Of a stretch of 6,596 nucleotides of DNA, positions 1 to 5,880 are shown piece after piece. A program made the position numbers and the translations under genes. The notes beneath the pieces were generated by a model that saw nothing but the letters and a program-made list of their open reading frames with translations, was not told the DNA's origin and did not search any database. Source of the stretch: Actinomycetota bacterium (GTDB lineage: Bacteria; Actinomycetota; Humimicrobiia; Humimicrobiales; Humimicrobiaceae); assembly GCA_018399435.1 (NCBI GenBank), contig JAGYOJ010000095.1:1-6596 (forward strand), in the 5' to 3' direction. Position 1 is the stretch's first letter; each line of letters opens with the position of its first letter.

Positions 1-902
1 ACTAGCATTGATATAGTCCCCAACACATCTGCCTCGCAGCCTGCAACAATTCCAGAACTATTAAGAAGCGAGTTTATGAGGCAGGCAACCATTTCTTTTA
101 AAGGCATGAGTTTTGGCCAGCAAGAAAAAGCTACTGCAGAATATCTTTGGTCTTTGCAGATATTTTTAGTAGCCAAATACATCTTAACTGAATCCATTAC
201 CTTCTTTTTTGAAACTCTTTGAATTTTACAGTCCATGTTATCAAATACTTTCCGGGCTTCGCTGTCCTTAATTTTTTCTGCAGCTGCAATAACATCTTCT
301 ACTTCATAATCCCTTACCACATCAACTCCAAGATTTTTATAAATCTCTCTTGGCTCAACCATGTGGTTTATGTGCCCGTCAGCTAATTTGCCAATCTGGC
401 CAACCCTGGCATTCCTTAATTTAATTAACGCATTTAAGGCTTTTATAGTTATTTCAAATCTTGGCATAAAATAATCAGAATCAATATCTCCAAAAAACCA
501 TTTAACTTTCCTAGGATGGCCTTTAAAGTTATGCTTGGATATTCCCGCATTCTGTTCCATGTTTACAAAAGAAGCCAGTGGCATTGGCCCGGTTTTTCTT
601 GGCTCTTCGATTGCCCATAGCCCGACCTTATCAGTTGATTTCATAATTTCATATACAAAATCTCCTACTATATAAGCAGGGTGGAAAAGCAGGAGAAAAT
701 CAATATTTTCTCCTATAAGCATGTCCCTCACTTTAATAGCAGAATTTAGGTCCCTTATTATAGTGTCGCAGCTAAAAAGCTCAAAATCCATTTTTTTGCC
801 TAATTCTTTTAGCTTCTTTTGATATTCTGAAAATTTTTTTAATCCTTCATCTGAAAAACCTTCCATAAATCCAGTAACAAAACCAATCTTTAATTTTCCC
901 AT
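1..902 (-). CDS. L-fucose isomerase-like protein (L-fucose/L-arabinose isomerase superfamily), C-terminus cut by the window edge
   Basis: An open frame of 300 codons runs from the ATG at 902-900 off the left edge without a stop. A GGAGG ribosome binding site (908-912) sits 5 nt upstream of the ATG, which fixes the start. The N-terminal part begins with a beta-strand typical of the family (KIGFVTGF, residues 5-12) and continues in a Rossmann-like alpha/beta pattern. GLWAIEEP (94-101) matches the family's usual 'lWa..EP' segment. The clearest signature is at the end: FSCWPKLM (259-266), a Cys at 274, then AGCEADVLG (287-295), the conserved 'CW...C...CE.D' pattern. Glu290 or Asp292 may be a metal ligand. 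Family members interconvert an aldose and a ketose with a divalent metal, but the substrate here cannot be read from sequence. It is the last visible gene of the operon with the mutarotase-like and methyltransferase genes. The missing part should carry the rest of the active site. The family call is fairly secure; 'fucose' as substrate is not. Confidence 0.82.
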   Translation of the reverse strand, partial: MGKLKIGFVTGFMEGFSDEGLKKFSEYQKKLKELGKKMDFELFSCDTIIRDLNSAIKVRDMLIGENIDFLLLFHPAYIVGDFVYEIMKSTDKVGLWAIEEPRKTGPMPLASFVNMEQNAGISKHNFKGHPRKVKWFFGDIDSDYFMPRFEITIKALNALIKLRNARVGQIGKLADGHINHMVEPREIYKNLGVDVVRDYEVEDVIAAAEKIKDSEARKVFDNMDCKIQRVSKKKVMDSVKMYLATKNICKDQRYSAVAFSCWPKLMPLKEMVACLINSLLNSSGIVAGCEADVLGTISML

Positions 903-942
903 TTTTACCTCCACAAAATCTTTACTTTTAAATATTTAAAAA

Positions 943-1287
943 TTACTCATTAATTTGCTTGCCATCAACAAAATCAAAAACGCATTTAAGGTCTTTTACA
1001 GGTTTATCTTGTCCATATTCAGGCTGGGTGTCCATAAAATCTTCTGTAGCCTTATTCCACCTTTCCTGGGATTTTTGCTTTCCCAGGTAATCAAAAGATT
1101 TTTTTAAATCCGGGCTTTCAACATATACTATTGCATTATTCTCCAACATATATATTTTCATCTTTTTAATATCAGCATTATCTATATTTTCTAAAACTTC
1201 TTTCCAAACATTGCCCTTTTTATGTATATTTTTATAATCCTCTATCTTATCCTCTTTTATTTTCATAACAAAACATGTGCTTTCCAT
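943..1287 (-). CDS. L-rhamnose mutarotase-like protein (RhaM / DUF718 family)
   Basis: A 114-residue protein, close to the roughly 104 residues usual for RhaM. The family interconverts alpha and beta anomers of L-rhamnose or related deoxysugars, feeding the correct anomer to an isomerase. It starts CFVMKI, like the family's first strand. Tyr18 and His22 fall at the same positions as the Tyr and catalytic His of E. coli RhaM as I remember it, and Trp28 matches the Trp of its 'IWPEL' segment. The C-terminal half keeps SQERW (73-77) and an aspartate-proline rich tail ending in a hydrophobic strand (CVFDFV). The second Trp of the E. coli 'RWW' motif is aligned with Asn, so substrate preference may differ. 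The AGGAGG ribosome binding site (1292-1297) directly abuts the stop codon of the upstream methyltransferase gene, which suggests translational coupling. Its place just before an isomerase-like gene supports a sugar role. Confidence 0.83.
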   Translation of the reverse strand: MESTCFVMKIKEDKIEDYKNIHKKGNVWKEVLENIDNADIKKMKIYMLENNAIVYVESPDLKKSFDYLGKQKSQERWNKATEDFMDTQPEYGQDKPVKDLKCVFDFVDGKQINE

Positions 1288-1297
1288 AATTCCTCCT

Positions 1298-2749
1298 CTA
1301 TAGTAAATCTTTTTCCTTATAATATTTTCTGGCTTTATCTAAAATTTTATCTATTTCTTTATCTGCTTCTGGATCCATTGGCATTGGCTTATGAGTATCA
1401 AGTATATGCTGCATTCTTTCTTTTGCTTTTTCTATTAAATCTTTTTTGCCTGAACTCTTCCATTCTGGATAAGAAAGCCTGTCAGCTACCTTTGGCATGA
1501 AGTATTCTTTTTTCCACCACTGCCTGGTGTGGGTCTGGTTTATAAAAGTGCCTGGAACTGGCCCAACTTTATTTATCAGGTCAACTGCCATAGTATCTTC
1601 AGACACTTCAAATCCCTCTATGGTTTTGCCTATAATATTGGCCACATCATCATCAATTACTGATAGGAGGGGGTTATAAGAAAGTTCTGCAGTAACCCCG
1701 CCGTGGAATACAATCATATTAGCCCCTGAAAGGGCTGATGCCATTCCAACATGCACTTTTTCATAGGCGCTTTGATAATCAATAAATTTTGAATAAGGAA
1801 AAGCAGACCCTGTATTATTTGTAGGTATCTTATAAAGGTCATGCCATATCTGGTTAAAAGCCATCTGGTGCAGGCTAGCTCCTAGCGAGCAGAAAAACAG
1901 ATCTCCGCTTTCCATATTCATTGGAGTTACAAAGTCATTTGCTATAATGCCAATTCCAGGCCTAATACATTGTATCAAAACTATAGCGGCCAAAAGCTCT
2001 GCGCTATTGCTAATTGTTGAACCAGCAATAGTAACTGGCGCTGTACCCCCCATGACTGAGCCTGCAGCAATATATATTGGAAAATTTGCATCAGCATATG
2101 CAAAAGCTGCATTTATGGCATCCTCTGAATATGAAAGAGGCGCAGCTGCCTCCATATTTCCCAATAACTCTTGACCTGCTACCTGCGCAATTTGTATTTC
2201 CCATATAAATGTATCTGTCGCCTGGGCTCCCCTGGTTATTTTAGTAGAGTTTCTTAACCTATTTGCAAGACTCACTGAACACAGCATTACAGGCTCTACG
2301 CCTTCAATTTCAAAGTAAGGGGTATAAGCAGAATACAGGTCTATACTATCCAATGCATCGCTTATCCTAACTGCCTGGTTGTTTTCTTCCATTGTAGGTA
2401 CCCTTACTTCCCCGGTTTCAATATCTGATAACCTTGCCCCTAATGAAGACATAAAATATAGCGTATTGCCCCCTATTAGAAGATTGTCTTTTGGGTTCCT
2501 TGAACGGACTAAAAAATTAGAAGGGCATTTTTTAATTGATTCTTCTACCAAAGAGCTAGGCATTTTAACAATTCTAGAATCAAAATCTACCTTACAGCCA
2601 TTATTTTTAAGTAATTCCAATGCTTTTTTAGACTCAAATTTACAGCCAGTTTCTTCTAAAACTTCTAAAGTTCTTTTATGTATAGTTTCAACTTGTGAAT
2701 CAGTTAATACTCTTACAGGCTCAAATTTTCTTGTAAATCCTCTTCTCAT
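1298..2749 (-). CDS. MttB-family corrinoid-dependent methyltransferase, non-pyrrolysine type
   Basis: A 483-residue protein of the trimethylamine methyltransferase (MttB) family. Members move a methyl group from a methylated amine such as trimethylamine, glycine betaine or other quaternary amines to the Co(I) of a partner corrinoid protein in the cytoplasm. Family features include the N-terminal segment with 'THRTLEVLEETG'-like spacing (IHKRTLEVLEETGCKF, about 23-38), the glycine-rich GGTAPVTIAGS (234-244), YSKFIDYQSAYEK (319-331), GANMIVFHGG (342-351), VIDDDV (364-369) and KVGPVPGTF (394-402) followed by the conserved HT. The reading frame has no internal amber codon, so this is not a pyrrolysine enzyme. 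It is closer in type to MtgB-like enzymes, for which glycine betaine is the best-known substrate. The gene ends in TAG. The start is the ATG at 2749, not the GTG at 2755, because the AAGGAG site overlaps that GTG. The corrinoid protein gene lies immediately upstream. The true substrate is unknown. Confidence 0.93.
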   Translation of the reverse strand: MRRGFTRKFEPVRVLTDSQVETIHKRTLEVLEETGCKFESKKALELLKNNGCKVDFDSRIVKMPSSLVEESIKKCPSNFLVRSRNPKDNLLIGGNTLYFMSSLGARLSDIETGEVRVPTMEENNQAVRISDALDSIDLYSAYTPYFEIEGVEPVMLCSVSLANRLRNSTKITRGAQATDTFIWEIQIAQVAGQELLGNMEAAAPLSYSEDAINAAFAYADANFPIYIAAGSVMGGTAPVTIAGSTISNSAELLAAIVLIQCIRPGIGIIANDFVTPMNMESGDLFFCSLGASLHQMAFNQIWHDLYKIPTNNTGSAFPYSKFIDYQSAYEKVHVGMASALSGANMIVFHGGVTAELSYNPLLSVIDDDVANIIGKTIEGFEVSEDTMAVDLINKVGPVPGTFINQTHTRQWWKKEYFMPKVADRLSYPEWKSSGKKDLIEKAKERMQHILDTHKPMPMDPEADKEIDKILDKARKYYKEKDLL

Positions 2750-2751
2750 AT

Positions 2752-3399
2752 TCACTCCTTTATCCCCAGTAGCCTTTTTGAAATCTTTACTCCTTCTGGA
2801 GCTGTAGCGCCATATCCATCAGCGCCAATAGAATCAGCAAATTCCTGGTTTATCGGGCTTCCCCCTACAATTACTTTTACCTTATCCTTAAGCCCTGCTT
2901 TCTTTAAGCCTTCTATTACATTTTTTTGCTCATTTGCTGTAGTGGTAAGAAGGGCTGACATGGCTAAAAGGTCTGGGTTTTCTTTTTTTATAGAATTTAG
3001 AAATGTTTCTGCTTTTACATTTATGCCCAGATCTATTACTTCAAAGCCTGATGCAAATAAAAGAGTTGAGACCATGCCTTTTCCTATGGAGTGTATGTCT
3101 CCAAATACTGTGCCTATTATTACTTTTCCCAGGCTTTTTTGCGTCTGGCCTTTTTTCTCAATCTCAGCATTTATTATAGGAAGCGCTTTTTTTAATACTT
3201 CAGAAGCGCATACAAGATCAGGCAGAAAAAGCTCTCCTTTTCCAAATTTATCCCCTACCTCTCTTATGGCAACAGTTAAGGCTTTTGCAGCTTCTAGGGG
3301 ATCGATGCCTTCATCTATTGCTTTTTTAGCAAGGCCTTGGGCGCTATCTACATCAAAGTTTAGAACTAGGCTTTTAAGATCCTCGAGGATATCAGCCAT
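2752..3399 (-). CDS. Methyltransferase cognate corrinoid protein (MttC/MtbC-like, cobalamin-binding)
   Basis: A 215-residue protein, the standard size for small corrinoid shuttle proteins. Residues 1-85 form the helical cap domain (for example GKGELFLPDLVCASEVLKKA, 53-72). Residues 91-213 form the B12-binding Rossmann domain. It contains GDIHSIGK (100-107), the D-x-H-x-x-G motif whose His103 is the expected lower axial ligand of cobalt. SALLTTT (148-154), VGGSPIN (178-184) and GADGYGATAPEGV (192-204) complete the binding pocket. The protein carries the methyl group from the MttB-like enzyme encoded downstream to a second methyltransferase that is not in this window. The start at 3399 is chosen because a GAGG/AAGG site lies just upstream. 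The 19-codon in-frame extension to a TTG at 3456 would run through the predicted -10 box and operator, and so would lie outside the transcript. First gene of a four-gene operon. Confidence 0.94.
   Translation of the reverse strand: MADILEDLKSLVLNFDVDSAQGLAKKAIDEGIDPLEAAKALTVAIREVGDKFGKGELFLPDLVCASEVLKKALPIINAEIEKKGQTQKSLGKVIIGTVFGDIHSIGKGMVSTLLFASGFEVIDLGINVKAETFLNSIKKENPDLLAMSALLTTTANEQKNVIEGLKKAGLKDKVKVIVGGSPINQEFADSIGADGYGATAPEGVKISKRLLGIKE
2755..2760 (-). promoter_or_regulatory. Ribosome binding site that decides the methyltransferase start
   Basis: On the minus strand this reads AAGGAG and lies 5 nt before the ATG at 2749-2747. The in-frame GTG two codons earlier (2755-2753) shares its first base with this motif, so a ribosome bound here can only use the ATG. 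The site lies inside the last codons of the corrinoid protein gene, whose TGA stop is at 2754-2752, so the two genes are likely translationally coupled. Confidence 0.8.
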
Positions 3400-3405
3400 T
3401 TTTTT

Positions 3406-3413
3406 CCTTCCTC
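3406..3413 (-). promoter_or_regulatory. Ribosome binding site that decides the corrinoid protein start
   Basis: The minus strand reads GAGGAAGG, with its AAGG 6 nt and its GAGG 10 nt upstream of the ATG at 3399-3397. This supports the shorter 215-residue protein beginning MADILED. Confidence 0.75.
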
Positions 3414-3446
3414 TTATTGATAAATTATTTATACAAGTGCTTTTAA

Positions 3447-3475
3447 AAAATAACAAAAAAACGTTTTTATGTCAA
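3447..3475 (-). promoter_or_regulatory. Predicted sigma-70-type promoter of the corrinoid/methyltransferase/sugar operon
   Basis: On the minus strand a perfect TTGACA (3475-3470) is followed after exactly 17 bp by TATTTT (3452-3447). Transcription would start near 3440, giving a leader of about 40 nt with the ribosome binding site at 3413-3406. The predicted LacI-type operator fills the spacer between the two boxes. An alternative -10 (TATAAA, about 3434-3429) has no good -35 at the right distance. The promoter lies downstream of the repressor's stop codon, and no terminator is visible between them, so some read-through from the repressor gene is possible. Confidence 0.7.
3455..3472. promoter_or_regulatory. 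Predicted LacI-family operator, operon copy
   Basis: The + strand reads AAAAAAACGTTTTTATGT, with a perfect 12-bp palindromic core AAAAACGTTTTT (3457-3468) centred on CG. LacI-family repressors typically bind palindromes with a central CG. An identical 18-bp copy in the opposite orientation lies upstream of the repressor gene (4592-4609). Here the site sits wholly between the -35 and -10 boxes, with one end base overlapping the -35 hexamer at each of positions 3470-3472, so a bound repressor should block RNA polymerase. Confidence 0.72.
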
Positions 3476-3503
3476 TAATATTAAACTATTTGTTTTAATT
3501 TTA

Positions 3504-4556
3504 TCAAATTTTTATATTATCTTCAGCTGGATAGCTAACAGAATCTCTTATAATTAATTTGGTCGGCAATTTAATATTTATGTCATCAATATTCTTTTTT
3601 TCAATAATATCTATCAATAAATTCATTGCCTTCTTGCCCATTAATTTTTTTGGTTGTTTTATAGTAGTTAGCAATGGATCTAAAAAATTTGAAAAATATA
3701 CATTGTCAAAACCAATAACTGAAATATCTTCCGGTACCCTCAACCCAGATTTTTTTAAAGCTTTAATTAGCCCAAACGCATTTACATCTGATAAAGTTAC
3801 AAAAGCGGAAGGTAGCCTATGTCCTTTTATAAAATTTTTCATAACATCATAAGTTCTATCAGTCTCTTTTAATCTTAGAGATTCATCTATTATTATATAT
3901 TCTTCTTTTACGGGTAAATTATTTTTTTTCAAACCCTCTATATAGCCTAGATATCTTTTTCTAGTAGTAGTTTGCCCTTCTGTGCCAAAGGTTACATACC
4001 CTATATTTTTATGGCCAAATTTACACAAATAGTCCACTGCCTTGATCATTGCTTCTTTATTATCTATTAAAACTGAAGGTATATTTTTATTATTTAATTC
4101 CCTATCCGCAACTACTACCGGCAAACCCTTTTTATGGATTCTTTCAACCAGGCTATTATTATCATAACCACTTATAAATATTAAGCCATCTATAAATTGG
4201 CTAAGAAGAACATTTACTTGCCGGTTTTCTTCCTCTTTGTCATAAAATGTGCACCCCAGTATTAGAACATAGCCCCTTTTTCTGGCTACTTCTTCCATGC
4301 CTTTTATTACATGTGAACCAAAAGGATTAGATATGTCTTGAAGTATTACACCTATTGTTTTGGTTTTTTTTGTCCTAAGGCTTCTTGCTATAATATTTGG
4401 GCGGTAACCTAATTTTTTTATAGCTTTCAATACTTTAAATGAGGTTTTTTTTGTAACCATTCCTTTTTTGTTTATAACATTAGATACAGTAGAAATGGCT
4501 ACACCAGCTTCCTCGGCAATATCTTTTATTGAGGGCGCTTTGTTTTTTCTTTCCAA
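3504..4556 (-). CDS. LacI-family transcriptional repressor
   Basis: A 350-residue protein of normal length for the family. The helix-turn-helix lies at residues 9-28 (SIKDIAEEAGVAISTVSNVI). The hinge helix PNIIARSL (53-60) ends in Leu60, the residue that in LacI-type proteins wedges into the central CG step of the operator. Residues 66-340 form a periplasmic-binding-protein-like sugar-binding core, starting KTIGVILQDISNPF and including VVVADRE, HKNIGYVTFG, FVTLSDVNAFGL and VIGFDN. The ligand is not predictable, but the family mostly senses sugars or nucleosides. The start codon is TTG at 4556-4554. An in-frame TAA at 4565-4563 and the lack of any other start codon before the helix-turn-helix leave no alternative. 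No Shine-Dalgarno sequence is visible. The gene lies between the transaldolase unit and the methyltransferase operon and very likely controls the operon and itself through the paired operators. Confidence 0.94.
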   Translation of the reverse strand: MERKNKAPSIKDIAEEAGVAISTVSNVINKKGMVTKKTSFKVLKAIKKLGYRPNIIARSLRTKKTKTIGVILQDISNPFGSHVIKGMEEVARKRGYVLILGCTFYDKEEENRQVNVLLSQFIDGLIFISGYDNNSLVERIHKKGLPVVVADRELNNKNIPSVLIDNKEAMIKAVDYLCKFGHKNIGYVTFGTEGQTTTRKRYLGYIEGLKKNNLPVKEEYIIIDESLRLKETDRTYDVMKNFIKGHRLPSAFVTLSDVNAFGLIKALKKSGLRVPEDISVIGFDNVYFSNFLDPLLTTIKQPKKLMGKKAMNLLIDIIEKKNIDDINIKLPTKLIIRDSVSYPAEDNIKI

Positions 4557-4580
4557 GTTATTTTATGTTATTAATAAATA

Positions 4581-4586
4581 ATTATA
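4581..4586 (-). promoter_or_regulatory. Predicted -10 box of the repressor gene
   Basis: The minus strand reads TATAAT, a perfect -10 hexamer, 24 bp before the TTG start. No good -35 hexamer lies 16-18 bp upstream, where the sequence is an A-run. The start of transcription would be near 4574, leaving a leader of only about 18 nt with no ribosome binding site. The predicted operator lies directly upstream of this box, where it would overlap the polymerase footprint. Confidence 0.5.
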
Positions 4587-4591
4587 TAATA

Positions 4592-4609
4592 ACATAAAAA
4601 CGTTTTTTT
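4592..4609. promoter_or_regulatory. Predicted LacI-family operator, repressor-gene copy (autoregulation)
   Basis: Read on the minus strand this is AAAAAAACGTTTTTATGT, identical at all 18 positions to the element at 3455-3472. The palindromic core AAAAACGTTTTT (4596-4607) is centred on CG. It lies 5 bp upstream of the TATAAT box of the repressor gene, consistent with negative autoregulation. Confidence 0.7.
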
Positions 4610-4612
4610 AAA

Positions 4613-4629
4613 AGCATTATTATAATGCT
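4613..4629 (-). other. Alternative hairpin sharing an arm with the terminator-like stem
   Basis: This 17-base inverted repeat (AGCATTAT and ATAATGCT around one central base) would fold with about 7 pairs and a 3-nt loop. On the minus strand it is followed by four Ts (4613-4610 include the last stem base). It shares the arm at 4622-4629 with the larger hairpin at 4622-4650, so the two structures exclude each other. It may help termination on the minus strand or may be a chance consequence of AT-rich repeats. Confidence 0.35.
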
Positions 4630-4650
4630 GCCATTGGGTGGCAGCATTAT
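4622..4650. terminator. Strong hairpin after the transaldolase gene, likely terminator
   Basis: A perfect 12-bp stem (4622-4633 with 4639-4650) encloses a 5-nt loop. It starts 9 nt after the transaldolase stop codon. On the plus strand it is followed by a run of five Ts (4650-4654), but on the minus strand, where the transaldolase is encoded, the immediate 3' side is AATAATGC before a short T-run. It therefore looks like a canonical intrinsic terminator only for plus-strand transcription. On the minus strand it may end or stabilise the transaldolase transcript less sharply. Confidence 0.6.
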
Positions 4651-4659
4651 TTTTCTCTC

Positions 4660-5859
4660 TTATTTCTTTAAAACTTTCTTTCTTTTCTCTACATGTTCTT
4701 CAATTTCTTGCATTGAATCAGAAAACTGATCAGCTGTAAATTTAAATGCCGCTTGGTCTACAAAATCATTTATATCAATACCATACTCATCATAGCCTTC
4801 TTTAAAGTAAGGAATTTTTAATAATGTTTGTAATATATCATTAGGCACCGGCTCATCCATTTGCTTAAATATGTCTTTTTCTTCACATATTTTCATAAAG
4901 TCTGCCTGCATGCCCGGATTTATAGTATAAACCATATTTCCGCCAGCAACTTTTTCTATATGGTATACACAATCAGGCTCAGGCCCTACCCTTGCGGAAC
5001 ATAATAGCAATTTGGATAGATATTCATTTTCGGGATCATTTAAGATTTTATGCGCTTTTTTAGCAATTGCTATCCCAGTCCATCTTCTAAGCTCATCAGT
5101 TATTTCGATTCCAACAGATTTTGCGCTCTCATCATAAGCTTCCCTATCTTCAAACCTTCCAATCATTATAGTAATAACTGAACGCCATTGAGAATAATCT
5201 ACTCCCCACTCTTTTCCTCTCTGATGGCCTCTTTTAACAGCTTCTGCAACCTGTACTACCTGGGGCACATCAAATACTAAAGTTGCATTGGTGGGAATGC
5301 CAATTGAGGTAAGCATCTCTATTACATAAATGCCCTCCTTTGAGCCTGGGCATTTAACCATTATATTTGGTGAAACTTTCTTTAAAGTTAAAGCTTGCCA
5401 TAACATTTCTTTAATGTCTGTTACCAGCCTTGGGTCTACCTGTGCGCTAACATAGCCTTTAGTATAATTTGACTTTTCAAAAGATGGCAGATAGAGTGCC
5501 GCACCCCTTTTAGTTATTTCTTTATATACTTCCCAAGCAAGCTCATAATTGCTTTTCTTAGGGTTATCTTTAATTATCTGATCTACTATCGGATTAACTT
5601 TGTCAGGAATTAAATCTAGGACTTTTCTAGTTAATCTTGGATTTGTGGTAACGCCGTCATATAAAACATTACCGGGATTCTCAGGATCAAACAATGTTTT
5701 CACTCTCTCCTGGGTTAGATCCTTTATCTCCTTTGGAGCTTTTTCTATCATTTCTTTAGCCCAGCTTTCAAAAACAAGGGGTGATGAATCCCACCATATC
5801 TCCATCTCTTCTGATGATTCAGACAGCCTATGTATAGCTGACTTTTTATATTTTGCCAT
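4660..5859 (-). CDS. Transaldolase-family protein, long variant (399 residues)
   Basis: Transaldolases transfer a three-carbon ketol unit between sugar phosphates through a Schiff base on a lysine. Visible family motifs are IWWDSS (21-26, Asp24 as the N-terminal acid), YDGVTTNPRL (67-76), GYVSAQVDPR (135-144), NIMVKCPGSKEG (165-176) with Lys169 as the expected Schiff-base lysine, TNATLVF (190-196), and TIMIGRFED (230-238), whose Arg235 matches the phosphate-binding arginine region. At 399 residues it exceeds the usual 215-residue and 315-residue classes and is nearer the roughly 370-residue mycobacterial type. About 40 residues separate Asp24 from the TTNP motif, longer than in the short forms. 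VSAQVDP replaces the common VS.EVDP. A GGGAGG site (5869-5874) precedes the ATG. It follows the E1 beta gene by 21 bp, so the two are probably co-transcribed. The C-terminus is charged and coiled. The family is clear; the exact substrate is uncertain. Confidence 0.88.
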   Translation of the reverse strand: MAKYKKSAIHRLSESSEEMEIWWDSSPLVFESWAKEMIEKAPKEIKDLTQERVKTLFDPENPGNVLYDGVTTNPRLTRKVLDLIPDKVNPIVDQIIKDNPKKSNYELAWEVYKEITKRGAALYLPSFEKSNYTKGYVSAQVDPRLVTDIKEMLWQALTLKKVSPNIMVKCPGSKEGIYVIEMLTSIGIPTNATLVFDVPQVVQVAEAVKRGHQRGKEWGVDYSQWRSVITIMIGRFEDREAYDESAKSVGIEITDELRRWTGIAIAKKAHKILNDPENEYLSKLLLCSARVGPEPDCVYHIEKVAGGNMVYTINPGMQADFMKICEEKDIFKQMDEPVPNDILQTLLKIPYFKEGYDEYGIDINDFVDQAAFKFTADQFSDSMQEIEEHVEKRKKVLKK

Positions 5860-5880
5860 AATTAATTACCTCCCATATTT

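Noticed and set aside
926..941. 16-bp perfect AT-only palindrome between the mutarotase-like and isomerase-like genes
   Set aside because: A composition-driven palindrome in an AT-rich gap, with no GC pairs, no loop and no second copy; it does not look like the CG-centred operator.
1247..1300. Possible pyrrolysine read-through of the TAG stop that ends the MttB-like gene
   Set aside because: Read-through would add only about 17 codons before TAA, within the next gene's start region. The protein already has full family length, and the mutarotase ribosome binding site abuts this stop.
1222..1500. Plus-strand open frames, including this hydrophobic 92-codon one and others opposite the methyltransferase, corrinoid, repressor and transaldolase genes
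   Set aside because: They are antisense to well-supported conserved genes, lack ribosome binding sites and show no recognisable domains.
2750..2755. GTG start of the methyltransferase two codons upstream
   Set aside because: The only Shine-Dalgarno motif overlaps the GTG itself; spacing fits the ATG at 2749.
3400..3456. N-terminal extension of the corrinoid protein by 19 codons from a TTG
   Set aside because: It overlaps the predicted operator and -10 box and has no ribosome binding site, while the ATG at 3399 has a good one and gives the normal family length.
1..5859. Sulfoquinovose transaldolase pathway as an explanation for isomerase, mutarotase and transaldolase together
   Set aside because: No sulfosugar-specific gene is visible, the transaldolase lies in a different transcription unit, and the isomerase and mutarotase families differ from those I know in that pathway.
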